Positions 45,435 through 53,544 of a stretch of DNA of 64,000 bases are shown in pieces. Position 1 is the first letter of the stretch, and each line of letters starts with the position of its first letter. Origin of the DNA: Chitinophagales bacterium (GTDB lineage: Bacteria > Bacteroidota > Bacteroidia > Chitinophagales > Chitinophagaceae). The position numbers were made by a program, and so were the translations under genes. Location of the stretch: NCBI GenBank assembly GCA_020636495.1, contig JACJXQ010000008.1, positions 3,100,001 through 3,164,000 of the forward strand, in the 5' to 3' direction. The notes beneath the pieces were generated by a model. It saw only the letters and a list, made by a program, of their open reading frames with translations. It had not been told where the DNA came from and did no database searches.

Positions 45435-45995
45435 ATGAAAAAGATCATCGCAATCGCAGTTTTCGCTTCTTTCGGTTTCGCAGCTAATGCTCAAAACCAG
45501 GCTAACCAAACCTCTTCTGCTTCTCAAACTACCAACCTGGTACTGAGCAACGCAATCGAGATCACTTTCACAGGTAACAGCTCTGCTACAGGTGCTGACG
45601 TGACTATCCCTTTCACAACAGTTAACGACTACGCTAACGGTGTTGAAAGTGATGCACAGGAACTGAAAGTACGTTCTAACAAGAATTTCTCAGTAGCTGT
45701 TAAAGCTAACGCTACAAACTTCTCATACACAGGTAACACTACCCCGGCTCCAACAATGCCTGTAAGTGGTGTTCTGGCAGTAAAAGTAACAGCCAACGGT
45801 ACAGGTGGTTCTATAGCCAGCCCGTTCTCTTCAACTGCTTACTCTACGCTGACAGCTTCTAACCAGGACCTGATCACAGCGGCTGACCGTGGTGGCAACC
45901 AGACTTTCAGTGTAAAGTATAAAGCTACCCCCGGTTTCGCATACCCTGCAGGTACTTACGCAGTAGACGTAGTATACACTGCTACTCAAGAGTAA
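45435..45995 (+). CDS. Abundant secreted beta-sandwich protein, putative surface-fibre subunit
   Basis: The 186-residue product has a signal peptide (MKKIIAIAVFASFGFAANAQ). The body is a Thr/Asn/Ala/Ser-rich, Cys-free beta domain that ends in strands NQTFSVKYKATPGF and YPAGTYAVDVVYTATQ. The composition, length and terminal strand are pilin- or DUF4402-like, but I cannot assign a family firmly. Codon choice is strikingly biased (GCT, AAC, TTC, ATC), unlike its neighbours, which points to very high expression. It has a long A/C-rich leader, an 11-bp repeat array upstream and a strong terminator after the stop. The next gene encodes a usher-like outer-membrane protein. It may be a major surface or fibre protein. 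Confidence 0.75.
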   Translation: MKKIIAIAVFASFGFAANAQNQANQTSSASQTTNLVLSNAIEITFTGNSSATGADVTIPFTTVNDYANGVESDAQELKVRSNKNFSVAVKANATNFSYTGNTTPAPTMPVSGVLAVKVTANGTGGSIASPFSSTAYSTLTASNQDLITAADRGGNQTFSVKYKATPGFAYPAGTYAVDVVYTATQE

Positions 45996-46018
45996 TTGTT
46001 TCCCTCACTCGTAATATT

Positions 46019-46048
46019 AAGAAAGGAGCCCCGTAAGGCTCCTTTCTT
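46019..46048 (+). terminator. Terminator between subunit-like and usher-like genes
   Basis: A 12-bp perfect stem (AAGAAAGGAGCC and complement) encloses a 6-nt loop, but only a short T-run follows. Partial read-through into the usher-like gene at 46165 would give much more subunit than usher mRNA, a common design for fibre systems. Confidence 0.7.
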
Positions 46049-46164
46049 GCTATTTATATACATATTCACATAGGGCTAAAAGATTTGGGTTAATATTCAG
46101 ATATTTGTAAATATTGCTGCCCTCACGACGGGCTTAACAGGCAAACAGAGGACTAACCCATTTG

Positions 46165-48936
46165 ATGACATTTAAGCAGACATACCTGTTCTATGGCAGA
46201 AAGGCATTTTTCTGCCTGCTACTTATACTGCTTGTATCCAACAATCTGCATGCCCAGCTCAGCAGTCGTATATATCGCACCAAATTATTGTATGACACGC
46301 TGGTTGCGGACAATAACCGCGACTTCATGTACAACAATATCAATATCACCAACCTGACCACCGATTCCATCAGTATATTCCTGACCATAACCATGCCCGA
46401 AGGCTGGACCCTGACCACCCAAAAAGTAATGACTGTGAGCCTGCCCGGCAACCAGAATACCATCATCAGCCTGCGCCTGCTACCGGCAAAGTCTATATCG
46501 GCCAACTGGGAACAGGTAAAAATAGAGTACCGACTGAACAAGGGTATGGAAACCCTTACGGATACCTTTAAAGTAAAGGTGCAGGAATTTACAAAGTTCA
46601 AAGCGAGGCTGCCTATGCCCGACATGATACTTGGCGCCTACCAGAAAGATATCACATTCCCGGTATATGTCAAGAACACGGGTAACGTTCCTAAAAACTA
46701 TACCATTCACTACAACAACAACCTGCTGAACCTGAATTACAAACAACCTTTGCACCTGGATCCTCAACAGGATACTACCTACAAAATACCTCTTAAATTA
46801 AGCGATGGGCAATGGAGCATGTTACGCAAAGAGGAGGTAAAAGTTCAGGTAAGCGTTGAGGATGGTGAAACAGTAAACCTGATACAGGAGATATCCAAGA
46901 TAGGATATATGCTTAAGGAGCATTCATCGGCCTACCTGGATATGCCGCTGCAGCTGGAAACAGGTATGACCTCACAAGGCTCGGGAAACCTGCAGTATTA
47001 TGGTGCACTGCATGGAAGAATTGACCTGAAAGAACGGGAACGTATCATGTTTGACATACGAAGTAAAACATTTGCACAGGGACAGTTTCAGAATAATGAC
47101 ATTTACCGATTTGAATACGAGGGCGAAAAGTGGTCAGGCTCTGCAGGTAACATTATGCAACTGGCAGATTTTGTGATGGATGGGTATGGCGTAAGCGTAG
47201 CACATAAATGGAAAAATGACATTAACAAAGTCGGTCTGTACAGCCTGCTGAAAAGTCGAAGCGGCAATAGTAAACTAATAGGCGGCAATGCATCCGTGTT
47301 GGTAAAAGATAAGGTGGTGCTCACTGAGTCTGCAGTAGCCAACTTCGACCAGACTAACCAGGTGAACAGCTACCTTGTAAAGCAGGAGGCTTCTTCTAAG
47401 CTCACCGACGAAATGAGCCTGAGAGTAGTAATGGGTGCCGGTATAGAGCAGATCACCCGTCCACTGGCAGCAGGTACAAAAAAAGCACAGTTAGGTACAT
47501 CATTGGGTTACAACTTTTCATGGAATGCCAAGCATATAAACGTCATCTCTAACTTGATGACCAATAGCAACTCCTATCCGGGAGTATTCAAAGGTCAACG
47601 TTCGCAGACACATGATGTAAGAGGTATTTATGACAGGTATTTCTTAGGAGGCTTTTATGAGTACAACCTGCGGAAACAGAACATTTACGTAGATACCCAG
47701 TTATTTTCTGATGTATTCAACCTGAAAACTGCCAGTTACGGAGCAAAAGCCGGTGTAAGCTTCAGAAATTCAAATCTTACATTCTCTGTGGGTAAGCAGC
47801 GACAGCAGCAGAGCGACACAGGCTCGGTGCCTATCTACGAATACAGGTTCCTGAACCTGAGCACATCGGTGATGCTGGGCCAGCGTTCTTATGTGAACCT
47901 GAACAGTTATTATGGCCGTGGAGTGCTGGTAGGCTATGAAGACACTACCGGTGTTAATGTAATGAGCAACCAGGGAGCTCTGCAAGTGTATTTTGCCGGT
48001 GTATCAGCCAGGTACGATATCGGTCCGTATTTCTACCACGACTACCTGAAATACCTGCAAAAGCCTGAACAATACCGACGCCTGGTACTGGGGCCCTATG
48101 CCGAGCTCAACCTCTTTAAGCGCAGCCTGACCATACGTTCGCAAATGAACTACAACAAGTCGCTACCATCTAACACTGAGAGCGCTAATGTGATGGGCAA
48201 CCTGATATACCATAACTACAGGCGTGGATTCGACTTTAACGTTTCCGGAATCATGCCTGTCAACCAACCAAATGCACAACCCTATATAGCTGCCTCCCTC
48301 AGGGTAAGGCTAAATGTACCTTTTGTAGCAGTACGTAAGTATTACCAGTTGAAACTGGTATTATTTAAAGACGTGAATACCAATGGTAAACTAGATGAAG
48401 GGGAAGGACCAATAGCAGAACAAATGCTGGCTCTTAACGACAACCTGTTTGTATCAGATGGCAGAGGTGTCGTTATCTTTAAAAACGTTGAGAAAAAGGA
48501 CTTTAAAGTAGATTTTGGTTATACCAGTAAGATAAAGGGCTGGATACCGCAGGGTGGAACGATACAAACCTTTGCAGTAACCGGTAACAAAACCATATAT
48601 ATACCTTACAAAAAAAGTAAAGTACTGTCAGGCAAACTGAATGTTCAATCGGACAAAAATTCGAACATTGAATTCAAACCGGGTAATATTAAGGTCACGG
48701 CCACCAGCAACGATACGCTACGCTCCTCATTTTCAACACTTACGGATGAAAATGGCGAGTTCTACTTCAACCTGCCTGCCGGCGTATATACTGTTACATT
48801 AAGTGAAGTAGCCTTTGATGATAACTTTAAACCAACTGAATATGCACAGCAGGCAGACCTTGTCAACAACGATGAAAAGACGTTGTTCTTCGAGATAAAA
48901 CAAAAGCGCAGGGCCATAAATATCCGCAAAAAATAA
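46165..48936 (+). CDS. Usher-like outer-membrane protein with Ig-like and plug-like domains
   Basis: I use the ATG at 46165; a TTG directly before it is in frame. The signal peptide covers about residues 1-31 (KAFFCLLLILLVSNNLHAQ). Residues about 35-240 look like two Ig-like domains (NITNLTTDSISIFLTITMP, FPVYVKNTGNVPKNYTIHYN). From about 265 to 720 the sequence alternates polar and hydrophobic residues in strand-turn patterns that suggest a large beta-barrel (YGALHGRIDLKERERIMFDI). The C-terminal 190 residues hold a DVNTNGKLDEGEGP segment and Ig-like folds, as in pilus ushers and SdrD-type repeats. I infer an export or anchoring protein for the upstream subunit. No separate chaperone gene is present. 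Confidence 0.7.
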   Translation: MTFKQTYLFYGRKAFFCLLLILLVSNNLHAQLSSRIYRTKLLYDTLVADNNRDFMYNNINITNLTTDSISIFLTITMPEGWTLTTQKVMTVSLPGNQNTIISLRLLPAKSISANWEQVKIEYRLNKGMETLTDTFKVKVQEFTKFKARLPMPDMILGAYQKDITFPVYVKNTGNVPKNYTIHYNNNLLNLNYKQPLHLDPQQDTTYKIPLKLSDGQWSMLRKEEVKVQVSVEDGETVNLIQEISKIGYMLKEHSSAYLDMPLQLETGMTSQGSGNLQYYGALHGRIDLKERERIMFDIRSKTFAQGQFQNNDIYRFEYEGEKWSGSAGNIMQLADFVMDGYGVSVAHKWKNDINKVGLYSLLKSRSGNSKLIGGNASVLVKDKVVLTESAVANFDQTNQVNSYLVKQEASSKLTDEMSLRVVMGAGIEQITRPLAAGTKKAQLGTSLGYNFSWNAKHINVISNLMTNSNSYPGVFKGQRSQTHDVRGIYDRYFLGGFYEYNLRKQNIYVDTQLFSDVFNLKTASYGAKAGVSFRNSNLTFSVGKQRQQQSDTGSVPIYEYRFLNLSTSVMLGQRSYVNLNSYYGRGVLVGYEDTTGVNVMSNQGALQVYFAGVSARYDIGPYFYHDYLKYLQKPEQYRRLVLGPYAELNLFKRSLTIRSQMNYNKSLPSNTESANVMGNLIYHNYRRGFDFNVSGIMPVNQPNAQPYIAASLRVRLNVPFVAVRKYYQLKLVLFKDVNTNGKLDEGEGPIAEQMLALNDNLFVSDGRGVVIFKNVEKKDFKVDFGYTSKIKGWIPQGGTIQTFAVTGNKTIYIPYKKSKVLSGKLNVQSDKNSNIEFKPGNIKVTATSNDTLRSSFSTLTDENGEFYFNLPAGVYTVTLSEVAFDDNFKPTEYAQQADLVNNDEKTLFFEIKQKRRAINIRKK

Positions 48937-48938
48937 AA

Positions 48939-48982
48939 GTTGTGAATGAGTTGTTAACGAGTTGTAAAACCGTCGTTAACCG
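48939..48982 (+). promoter_or_regulatory. Array of four 11-bp direct repeats upstream of the 49062 gene
   Basis: The contiguous 11-mers are GTTGTGAATGA, GTTGTTAACGA, GTTGTAAAACC and GTCGTTAACCG. The array ends 34 bp before CATCTTTG at 49017-49024. It is arranged like the array at 45216 and shares a 15-bp identical core (TGAGTTGTTAACGAG) with the array at 967-999. Confidence 0.6.
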
Positions 48983-49016
48983 TTAACAATAATTTTCAAA
49001 CGAATAATTGTATAGA

Positions 49017-49024
49017 CATCTTTG
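49017..49024 (+). promoter_or_regulatory. Probable -7 element (CATCTTTG)
   Basis: This is the same octamer as before the fibre-subunit-like gene, at almost the same distance from the repeat array. The downstream leader has CAAACAAACAG before the ATG, again without Shine-Dalgarno. Confidence 0.5.
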
Positions 49025-49061
49025 TTCTATCAAATTAACAATCATCACAAACAAACAGAGC

Positions 49062-49328
49062 ATGAACAAACAAATAACAGTCTTTTCGAGAGCAGCCGGA
49101 TATGCCGTAAACAAAGCACTTTCTCCAGAGAATAGGGCAAAATCTGCAGACAGGGCCCAACTGCTTATCAATAATATGAACATCATCAATCAGAGCCTGA
49201 TGCAACTGGCTGTAAAAATGATGAATAAAGTGCAAAACAATAAAGAAATAGATAGGGATGAACTAGCTACCAACCTTCACGATATCATTCACCTTTCCAT
49301 AGTATCGTATGCCAAAAGGGCTTATTAA
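49062..49328 (+). CDS. Small helical protein of unknown function
   Basis: I chose the ATG at 49062 because the upstream extension overlaps the promoter. The 88-residue product is basic and helical, without signal peptide (MNKQITVFSRAAGYAVNKAL, then INQSLMQLAVKMMNKVQ and LATNLHDIIHLSIVSYAKRA). No family was recognised. It shares an unusual promoter layout with the fibre-subunit-like gene at 45435, so the two are probably co-regulated. A strong terminator follows, so it is monocistronic. Confidence 0.6.
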   Translation: MNKQITVFSRAAGYAVNKALSPENRAKSADRAQLLINNMNIINQSLMQLAVKMMNKVQNNKEIDRDELATNLHDIIHLSIVSYAKRAY

Positions 49329-49348
49329 TTTCCTGACTGAATAAACAT

Positions 49349-49381
49349 AAAAAGGGCGTGTCTTATAGATACGCCCTTTTT
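49349..49381 (+). terminator. Intrinsic terminator
   Basis: AAAAAGGGCGT (49349-49359) pairs with ACGCCCTTTTT (49371-49381), and the stem continues inward through GTC/GAT. The A- and T-runs allow use from either strand. Confidence 0.8.
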
Positions 49382-49420
49382 ACTTTAGAAAATTTACAGA
49401 CAACAGATAAAAAACGAGGC

Positions 49421-49540
49421 TTACAGCCCCATTTCAGATAACTTCACAAGCGTTACTAAAAAAATGCCTGCGAGGCTGAGCAAGGCGATAACCATTGCTG
49501 CAAGGGTCAGTACAGACCCTGACTCATAGTTTTTTAGCAT
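49421..49540 (-). CDS. Possible 39-aa single-pass membrane protein
   Basis: The ATG at 49540 opens a 39-residue frame, MLKNYESGSVLTLAAMVIAL..., with one hydrophobic helix of about 24 residues (VLTLAAMVIALLSLAGIFLV) between a charged N-terminus and a short polar tail. The frame is open further upstream to 49738, but that part is low-complexity and spans likely promoter DNA for mdh. Small membrane proteins of this type are often missed. Function unknown. Confidence 0.45.
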   Translation of the reverse strand: MLKNYESGSVLTLAAMVIALLSLAGIFLVTLVKLSEMGL

Positions 49541-49705
49541 AGTGTTGGTTTTTATATATACAATTACAATGTATGTATCTCTCCTTGATAAGGTTGTTGG
49601 CAGAAGAGCAAAGGTAACGCTAAATGTGCTATACTGTATTAACGGCACATGAATTAAATCTGAATTTAATATAAAAAAAGTCCTTATAGGGCAATGACTA
49701 TTCTT

Positions 49706-49713
49706 TATCTTTG
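49706..49713 (+). promoter_or_regulatory. mdh -7 promoter element (TATCTTTG)
   Basis: TATCTTTG is an exact match to TAnnTTTG and lies 41 bp before the mdh ATG. A TTTG box at the usual upstream distance is not evident. Confidence 0.55.
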
Positions 49714-49754
49714 CAGCGATTTTTTTGATCATTAACACTTAAAATAAATAATCA

Positions 49755-50687
49755 ATGAAAGTAACGGTAGTAGGTGCAGGTGCGGTTGGCGCTACTTGTG
49801 CAGACAATATTGCACGTAAAGAACTGGTGGATGAGCTGGTTTTAGTAGACATCAAAGAAGGTTTTGCAGAAGGTAAAGCATTGGATATCACCCAAACAGC
49901 TTCATTGCTGGGTTTTGACACCACTGTAACTGGTGTAACCAACGATTATTCAAAAACAGCAGGTTCTGATGTTTGTGTTATTACTTCAGGTATTCCCCGC
50001 AAACCGGGTATGACGAGAGAAGAATTGATAGGCACTAATGCTAAAATTGTAGAAACTGTAGCAAAGAGCCTGCTGGAACATTCACCTAACGCTATCATAA
50101 TAGTTATTTCTAACCCTATGGACACTATGACCTACCTGGCACTTAAGGCTACAGGCCTGCCAAAGAACAGGATCATAGGTATGGGTGGTATACTGGACAG
50201 CGCAAGGTTCAAATGTTACCTGCAAAAAGAACTGAACTGCTCTCCTAACGACCTGAGTGCAACAGTGATAGGTGGCCACGGCGACACTACAATGATACCA
50301 TTGACTAGGCTGGCTACTTTGGGGGGAGTTCCTGTGTCAGAATACCTGACTGCTGAGCAACTGGAAAACATCTCTGCCGCAACCATGGTAGGCGGTGCTA
50401 CGCTGACCAAACTATTAGGTACATCAGCATGGTATGCGCCGGGTGCTGCTGGGGCTGCACTGGTAGAAAGCATCATACGCGACGAAAAGAAAGTTTTCCC
50501 TTGTTGCGTATTGCTGGAAGGCGAATATGGCCAGAGCGACATATGCATGGGTGTACCTGTAGTGGTAGGCAAAAATGGATGGGAACGTATAGTAGACTAC
50601 AAACTGACTGATGACGAACAAACTAAATTCAATGCTTCGGCTGAAGCTGTTCGCAATATGAACTCAGTACTGGATACTTTGGTATAA
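49755..50687 (+). CDS. mdh: Malate dehydrogenase
   Basis: The 310-residue NAD-dependent enzyme interconverts malate and oxaloacetate in the citric acid cycle. The Rossmann motif GAGAVGATC (from residue 7), ISNPMDTMTYLALKATGLP and the catalytic His loop GGHGDTTM are present, and the length is standard for LDH-like (type III) malate dehydrogenases. It has its own promoter and terminator. The phylum-typical absence of a Shine-Dalgarno is seen here too. Confidence 0.96.
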   Translation: MKVTVVGAGAVGATCADNIARKELVDELVLVDIKEGFAEGKALDITQTASLLGFDTTVTGVTNDYSKTAGSDVCVITSGIPRKPGMTREELIGTNAKIVETVAKSLLEHSPNAIIIVISNPMDTMTYLALKATGLPKNRIIGMGGILDSARFKCYLQKELNCSPNDLSATVIGGHGDTTMIPLTRLATLGGVPVSEYLTAEQLENISAATMVGGATLTKLLGTSAWYAPGAAGAALVESIIRDEKKVFPCCVLLEGEYGQSDICMGVPVVVGKNGWERIVDYKLTDDEQTKFNASAEAVRNMNSVLDTLV

Positions 50688-50706
50688 AAAATACTCTCAA
50701 AAATGG

Positions 50707-50743
50707 AAAGCACCGTACATGTTGAAACGTACGGTGCTTTTTT
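50707..50743 (+). terminator. Intrinsic terminator of mdh
   Basis: A 12-bp stem AAAGCACCGTAC (50707-50718) pairs with GTACGGTGCTTT (50729-50740) and is followed by TTT. It lies 20 bp after the mdh stop. Confidence 0.88.
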
Positions 50744-50779
50744 ATGTTGCTTCTAATAACAACTCGTATTTAAACGTAT

Positions 50780-51736
50780 TTAGTTCTTAAATTCTTTCGG
50801 TTTTACGATAGTAAACACCCTTGAAATATTGAAGCCAAGGTGTATCGCATCAGCTTTACCAAAGCCCCATGTACCTTGTGTCTGACCAATCATGGCTCGT
50901 TCCGTCATAGTTCTTGAGTTAGAGAGCATCAACTGGAATACGTGTCCACCTGTCTCAATATCCACACCCAGTGAAAGTACATTATGATAACCAAGTTGCT
51001 CCGTACCCGGCACTCGGTAATAATACTCACCATTTATCGTAACCCTGTTTGACACTTTTACTCTTCCACCAAAACCAATGGCAACCAGGTCGTTTGATTC
51101 CGGTGTTGTTGGCACCAGGTTATAATGTATATGTGTAGGTGTCAACTGTAATGACAACCATTGGTTGAACTTGCGTGCGATCAATAATTGGTTTACATAA
51201 TACAACCTGTTACTAAAATGATAATCCTGCCCTGCTGGTAATGTAGGCGCCGGCAGCGACTGAGCACTCATAGCACCTACATAACTGATGCTGACAGGAT
51301 TGCCCTTGTTTTCAGTCTGACGCATGATCTTAGCTTTAAAAAAGCCGTCATACTCTTTCATGTATGAGTTGCGGCCAAAACCCACCATCAACCAATCTGT
51401 AACTCCATAATCAAAACCGATACGTGTGTTGGCATCATCAAGTCCAAAAAAGGTTGACACTCCATTATTCAGCGAGCCAAAACGGTGATTAACCCTGAAG
51501 TCAAGTACGCCTTTCCCGGTATTTTCAATGCTCTGGCCCGTAACAAGTCGTGTAGTTTTAAAGGTAGCTGTGGTATAGCTTTTTTTCGCAGGCTGGTCGT
51601 CCTCCAATAATGCCATCAGGTCATCTCCCTCTGCCTTTTGCACAAGGTGTTCCTTTGATTTTTTGTCTTGTGCCATAGCGTGGTTGCATAGCACCACAGA
51701 CAACCCGATAGATAAAATGGCCAGTGAAATGCGCAT
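50780..51736 (-). CDS. DUF5777-type outer-membrane beta-barrel protein
   Basis: The 318-residue protein has a signal peptide (ISLAILSIGLSVVLCNHAMAQ). After an acidic linker, a barrel-like sequence begins with GKGVLDFRVNHRFGSLNNG and ends HLGFNISRVFTIVKPKEF. The alternation of aromatic and polar residues and the RVNHRFG start fit DUF5777, a Bacteroidetes outer-membrane family of unknown function. It is the last gene of an eight-gene minus-strand cluster with YceI proteins and haem-motif lipoproteins, 26 bp from yceI. A porin or electron-transfer conduit is conceivable. Confidence 0.8.
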   Translation of the reverse strand: MRISLAILSIGLSVVLCNHAMAQDKKSKEHLVQKAEGDDLMALLEDDQPAKKSYTTATFKTTRLVTGQSIENTGKGVLDFRVNHRFGSLNNGVSTFFGLDDANTRIGFDYGVTDWLMVGFGRNSYMKEYDGFFKAKIMRQTENKGNPVSISYVGAMSAQSLPAPTLPAGQDYHFSNRLYYVNQLLIARKFNQWLSLQLTPTHIHYNLVPTTPESNDLVAIGFGGRVKVSNRVTINGEYYYRVPGTEQLGYHNVLSLGVDIETGGHVFQLMLSNSRTMTERAMIGQTQGTWGFGKADAIHLGFNISRVFTIVKPKEFKN

Positions 51737-51762
51737 AGTGTATATTTTAGATATTAAGCTTA

Positions 51763-52308
51763 TTATTTCTTCTCCAGTATGCTATTAACAGTTACCTCTA
51801 CTTCTTTTGCAATCTTGTCTTTTACAAGACCGGGAATACTGATATTATAGTCCTGGGGGATGATATTGAATTTACTGTATACCGTTATGTTCCCTCCTTT
51901 CACCGTAATACTACCGGGCAATTCCACATCTTTGGTCACATCATGCATACTCATTTTGCCTTTGGTGGTCACGTTGTAGATCCCGTCTTTAGTAAAATTC
52001 ACTTTGCTAAGGTCAGACACCTTGCCTTTATATTCAGCTTTAGGGTATTTCGAGCTTTCCATGTAATTTTCATTGAAATGCTCTTCCATCAATGCCCTTT
52101 CAAACTTGAAACTTTTTACCGGTGCCTGGAAGATAAATTCCCCATTCTCCGCATTCAGCACACTGGCCACTTCATTATTCTTAGCTTCAATATTTTCTAA
52201 TGATGTACCGGCATAAAATGTAATTTTCCCTGTACGCGTAAGATACTTTTGTGCGTATGCCGATGATATCCCACAAACCATGATCACGGCTAAAATGATT
52301 CTTTTCAT
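51763..52308 (-). CDS. YceI family periplasmic lipocalin-like protein (copy 1)
   Basis: The 181-residue protein has a signal peptide (MKRIILAVIMVCGISSAYAQ) and the YceI fold: an N-terminal strand (YLTRTGKITFYAG), then HFNENYMESSKYPKAEYKG, a conserved YceI landmark, and GTMTVHDVTKDVELPG-like sequence (KGKMSMHDVTKDVELPGSIT). YceI proteins bind isoprenoid quinones or polyprenols. A second copy lies at the 5' end of the same cluster (57692-58249), with the same HxNENYME core. Pairing with haem-motif proteins suggests a role in quinone-linked redox or lipid transfer. Confidence 0.88.
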   Translation of the reverse strand: MKRIILAVIMVCGISSAYAQKYLTRTGKITFYAGTSLENIEAKNNEVASVLNAENGEFIFQAPVKSFKFERALMEEHFNENYMESSKYPKAEYKGKVSDLSKVNFTKDGIYNVTTKGKMSMHDVTKDVELPGSITVKGGNITVYSKFNIIPQDYNISIPGLVKDKIAKEVEVTVNSILEKK

Positions 52309-52353
52309 ATCGTTATTCTGTTTACTTATAGTTATTCAAAAACCATACCCTAC

Positions 52354-52725
52354 TTATTGTGGCATACCGGCATTTACCCAGGCTGATATCCTGGATATCT
52401 CGCAATCCCCCAACTTATTCATACCTTTTGGCATTGGCAGATAACCGGATTCCTGCTTGATAGAAGGTATCATCCTGCCCCCGTCGGCACATTTTTTCAC
52501 CCCGTCATAATTACTCAGGTCATGAAAAAATGACTTGGTAATCGCGTCATGACAATCAGGAATGGCGCAATACTGGTTCATAATAGGTTGTATATCAGTA
52601 GCAAAGCTCAGGTTATTCGTATCACAACCAGTTGTAGCTGTAGGTTGTGGATATAACTGGTCTTCTTTATCATTGTAGCAGGCTGCCAATAAAAGAATAC
52701 AAACAGGTATTAAGATCTTTTTCAT
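52354..52725 (-). CDS. Lipoprotein with a C-x4-C-H haem-type motif
   Basis: The 123-residue lipoprotein (lipobox LLAAC) has a single cytochrome-c-like site, YCAIPDCHDA, in which four rather than two residues separate the cysteines before His. A possible Met axial ligand follows in GYLPMPKGMNKL, and the C-terminus SRISAWVNAGMP is typical of the c-type cytochrome fold (planctomycete/PSCyt-like). It is closely related to the second half of the next upstream protein. Haem attachment at C-x4-C-H is known in a few cytochromes, so covalent haem is plausible but unproven. It sits in the YceI/DUF5777 cluster. Confidence 0.75.
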   Translation of the reverse strand: MKKILIPVCILLLAACYNDKEDQLYPQPTATTGCDTNNLSFATDIQPIMNQYCAIPDCHDAITKSFFHDLSNYDGVKKCADGGRMIPSIKQESGYLPMPKGMNKLGDCEISRISAWVNAGMPQ

Positions 52726-52797
52726 GCCTTGGTCGATTATTCTATATAATGATTATTAATTCGTTTACCTAAGAATATTATAACAAGATATTAAAAA

Positions 52798-53511
52798 TTA
52801 GTTATTCAACATTCCATCATTTACCCACTTTTCCACTTGTTTTATTTCACAGTCACTAAGCATTCCGCCTCCGTCCGGCATAGGTTTAAACCCGAACTCA
52901 TGTTTGATAGATCCTAACAATGACCCATCCTTATTTGCAGCAGTAATGTTTACATAATTATCCAGCAATATTCCTCCCGAAGCACCCGACCCGCTGTGAC
53001 ATCCTGTACAATATTTATTGATCATAGGTTGTATATCCGCAGTAAATTTAAAGTTGTTCGTATCGCAAGGCACAGAACAATTGGTTGTGTTTTTACCACC
53101 CTCATCTATCCATCTTTTTATCAGATTACGTTGCTCCTGAGTGAGTGGGCTTGCCGGTGGCGGTGGCATAATATCTTTTGTATTGTCTTCGGTTATCTTT
53201 TCATATATCTCAGTTGCGTTGGCATTGCCTGCAACAAATTTCTTGGACACGATTGATGCATAGTCTGTCAACTGGTAACCTTCAGAACGGGTTGCAGCAT
53301 CGTGGCAACCGGCTTTGGCACAATTAGAAACAAATATCGGCAAAATGTCGCGTGTAAAACATATCCCGGTATCTGTTCCGTTATTTCCGGAATTACTACT
53401 TGCACTAGTGTCTGCGGTTGCAGGTAACGGCCCGTCATATTTATGCTGACAAGCAACCACTACCACCATACTCGTCACAAAGCATGCGATGTAGAACAAA
53501 AACTTTTTCAT
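52798..53511 (-). CDS. Di-haem-type cytochrome c-like lipoprotein
   Basis: The 237-residue lipoprotein (lipobox VVVAC) has two cytochrome-like domains. The first carries NCAKAGCHDA, a C-x4-C-H motif, followed by MPPPPASPLTQEQ and a terminal helix. The second carries YCTGCHSGSG, a normal C-x2-C-H motif, and FKPMPDGGGMLSDCEI with a terminal VEKWVNDG helix. It looks like a fusion of two copies of the unit found singly in the 123-aa neighbour. It is likely a periplasmic electron carrier. No cytochrome c maturation genes are in the window. Confidence 0.8.
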   Translation of the reverse strand: MKKFLFYIACFVTSMVVVVACQHKYDGPLPATADTSASSNSGNNGTDTGICFTRDILPIFVSNCAKAGCHDAATRSEGYQLTDYASIVSKKFVAGNANATEIYEKITEDNTKDIMPPPPASPLTQEQRNLIKRWIDEGGKNTTNCSVPCDTNNFKFTADIQPMINKYCTGCHSGSGASGGILLDNYVNITAANKDGSLLGSIKHEFGFKPMPDGGGMLSDCEIKQVEKWVNDGMLNN

Positions 53512-53544
53512 GTATCGTTTTGTTTGTCTGTTTGTTTATAGCTA

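Noticed and set aside
46191..46625. 144-codon minus-strand frame inside the usher-like gene
   Set aside because: It is antisense to the signal peptide and Ig-like domains of a well-supported gene.
49541..49738. N-terminal extension of the small membrane frame at 49421-49540
   Set aside because: It covers the mdh promoter region and codes for low-complexity sequence without a signal, so the shorter frame is preferred.
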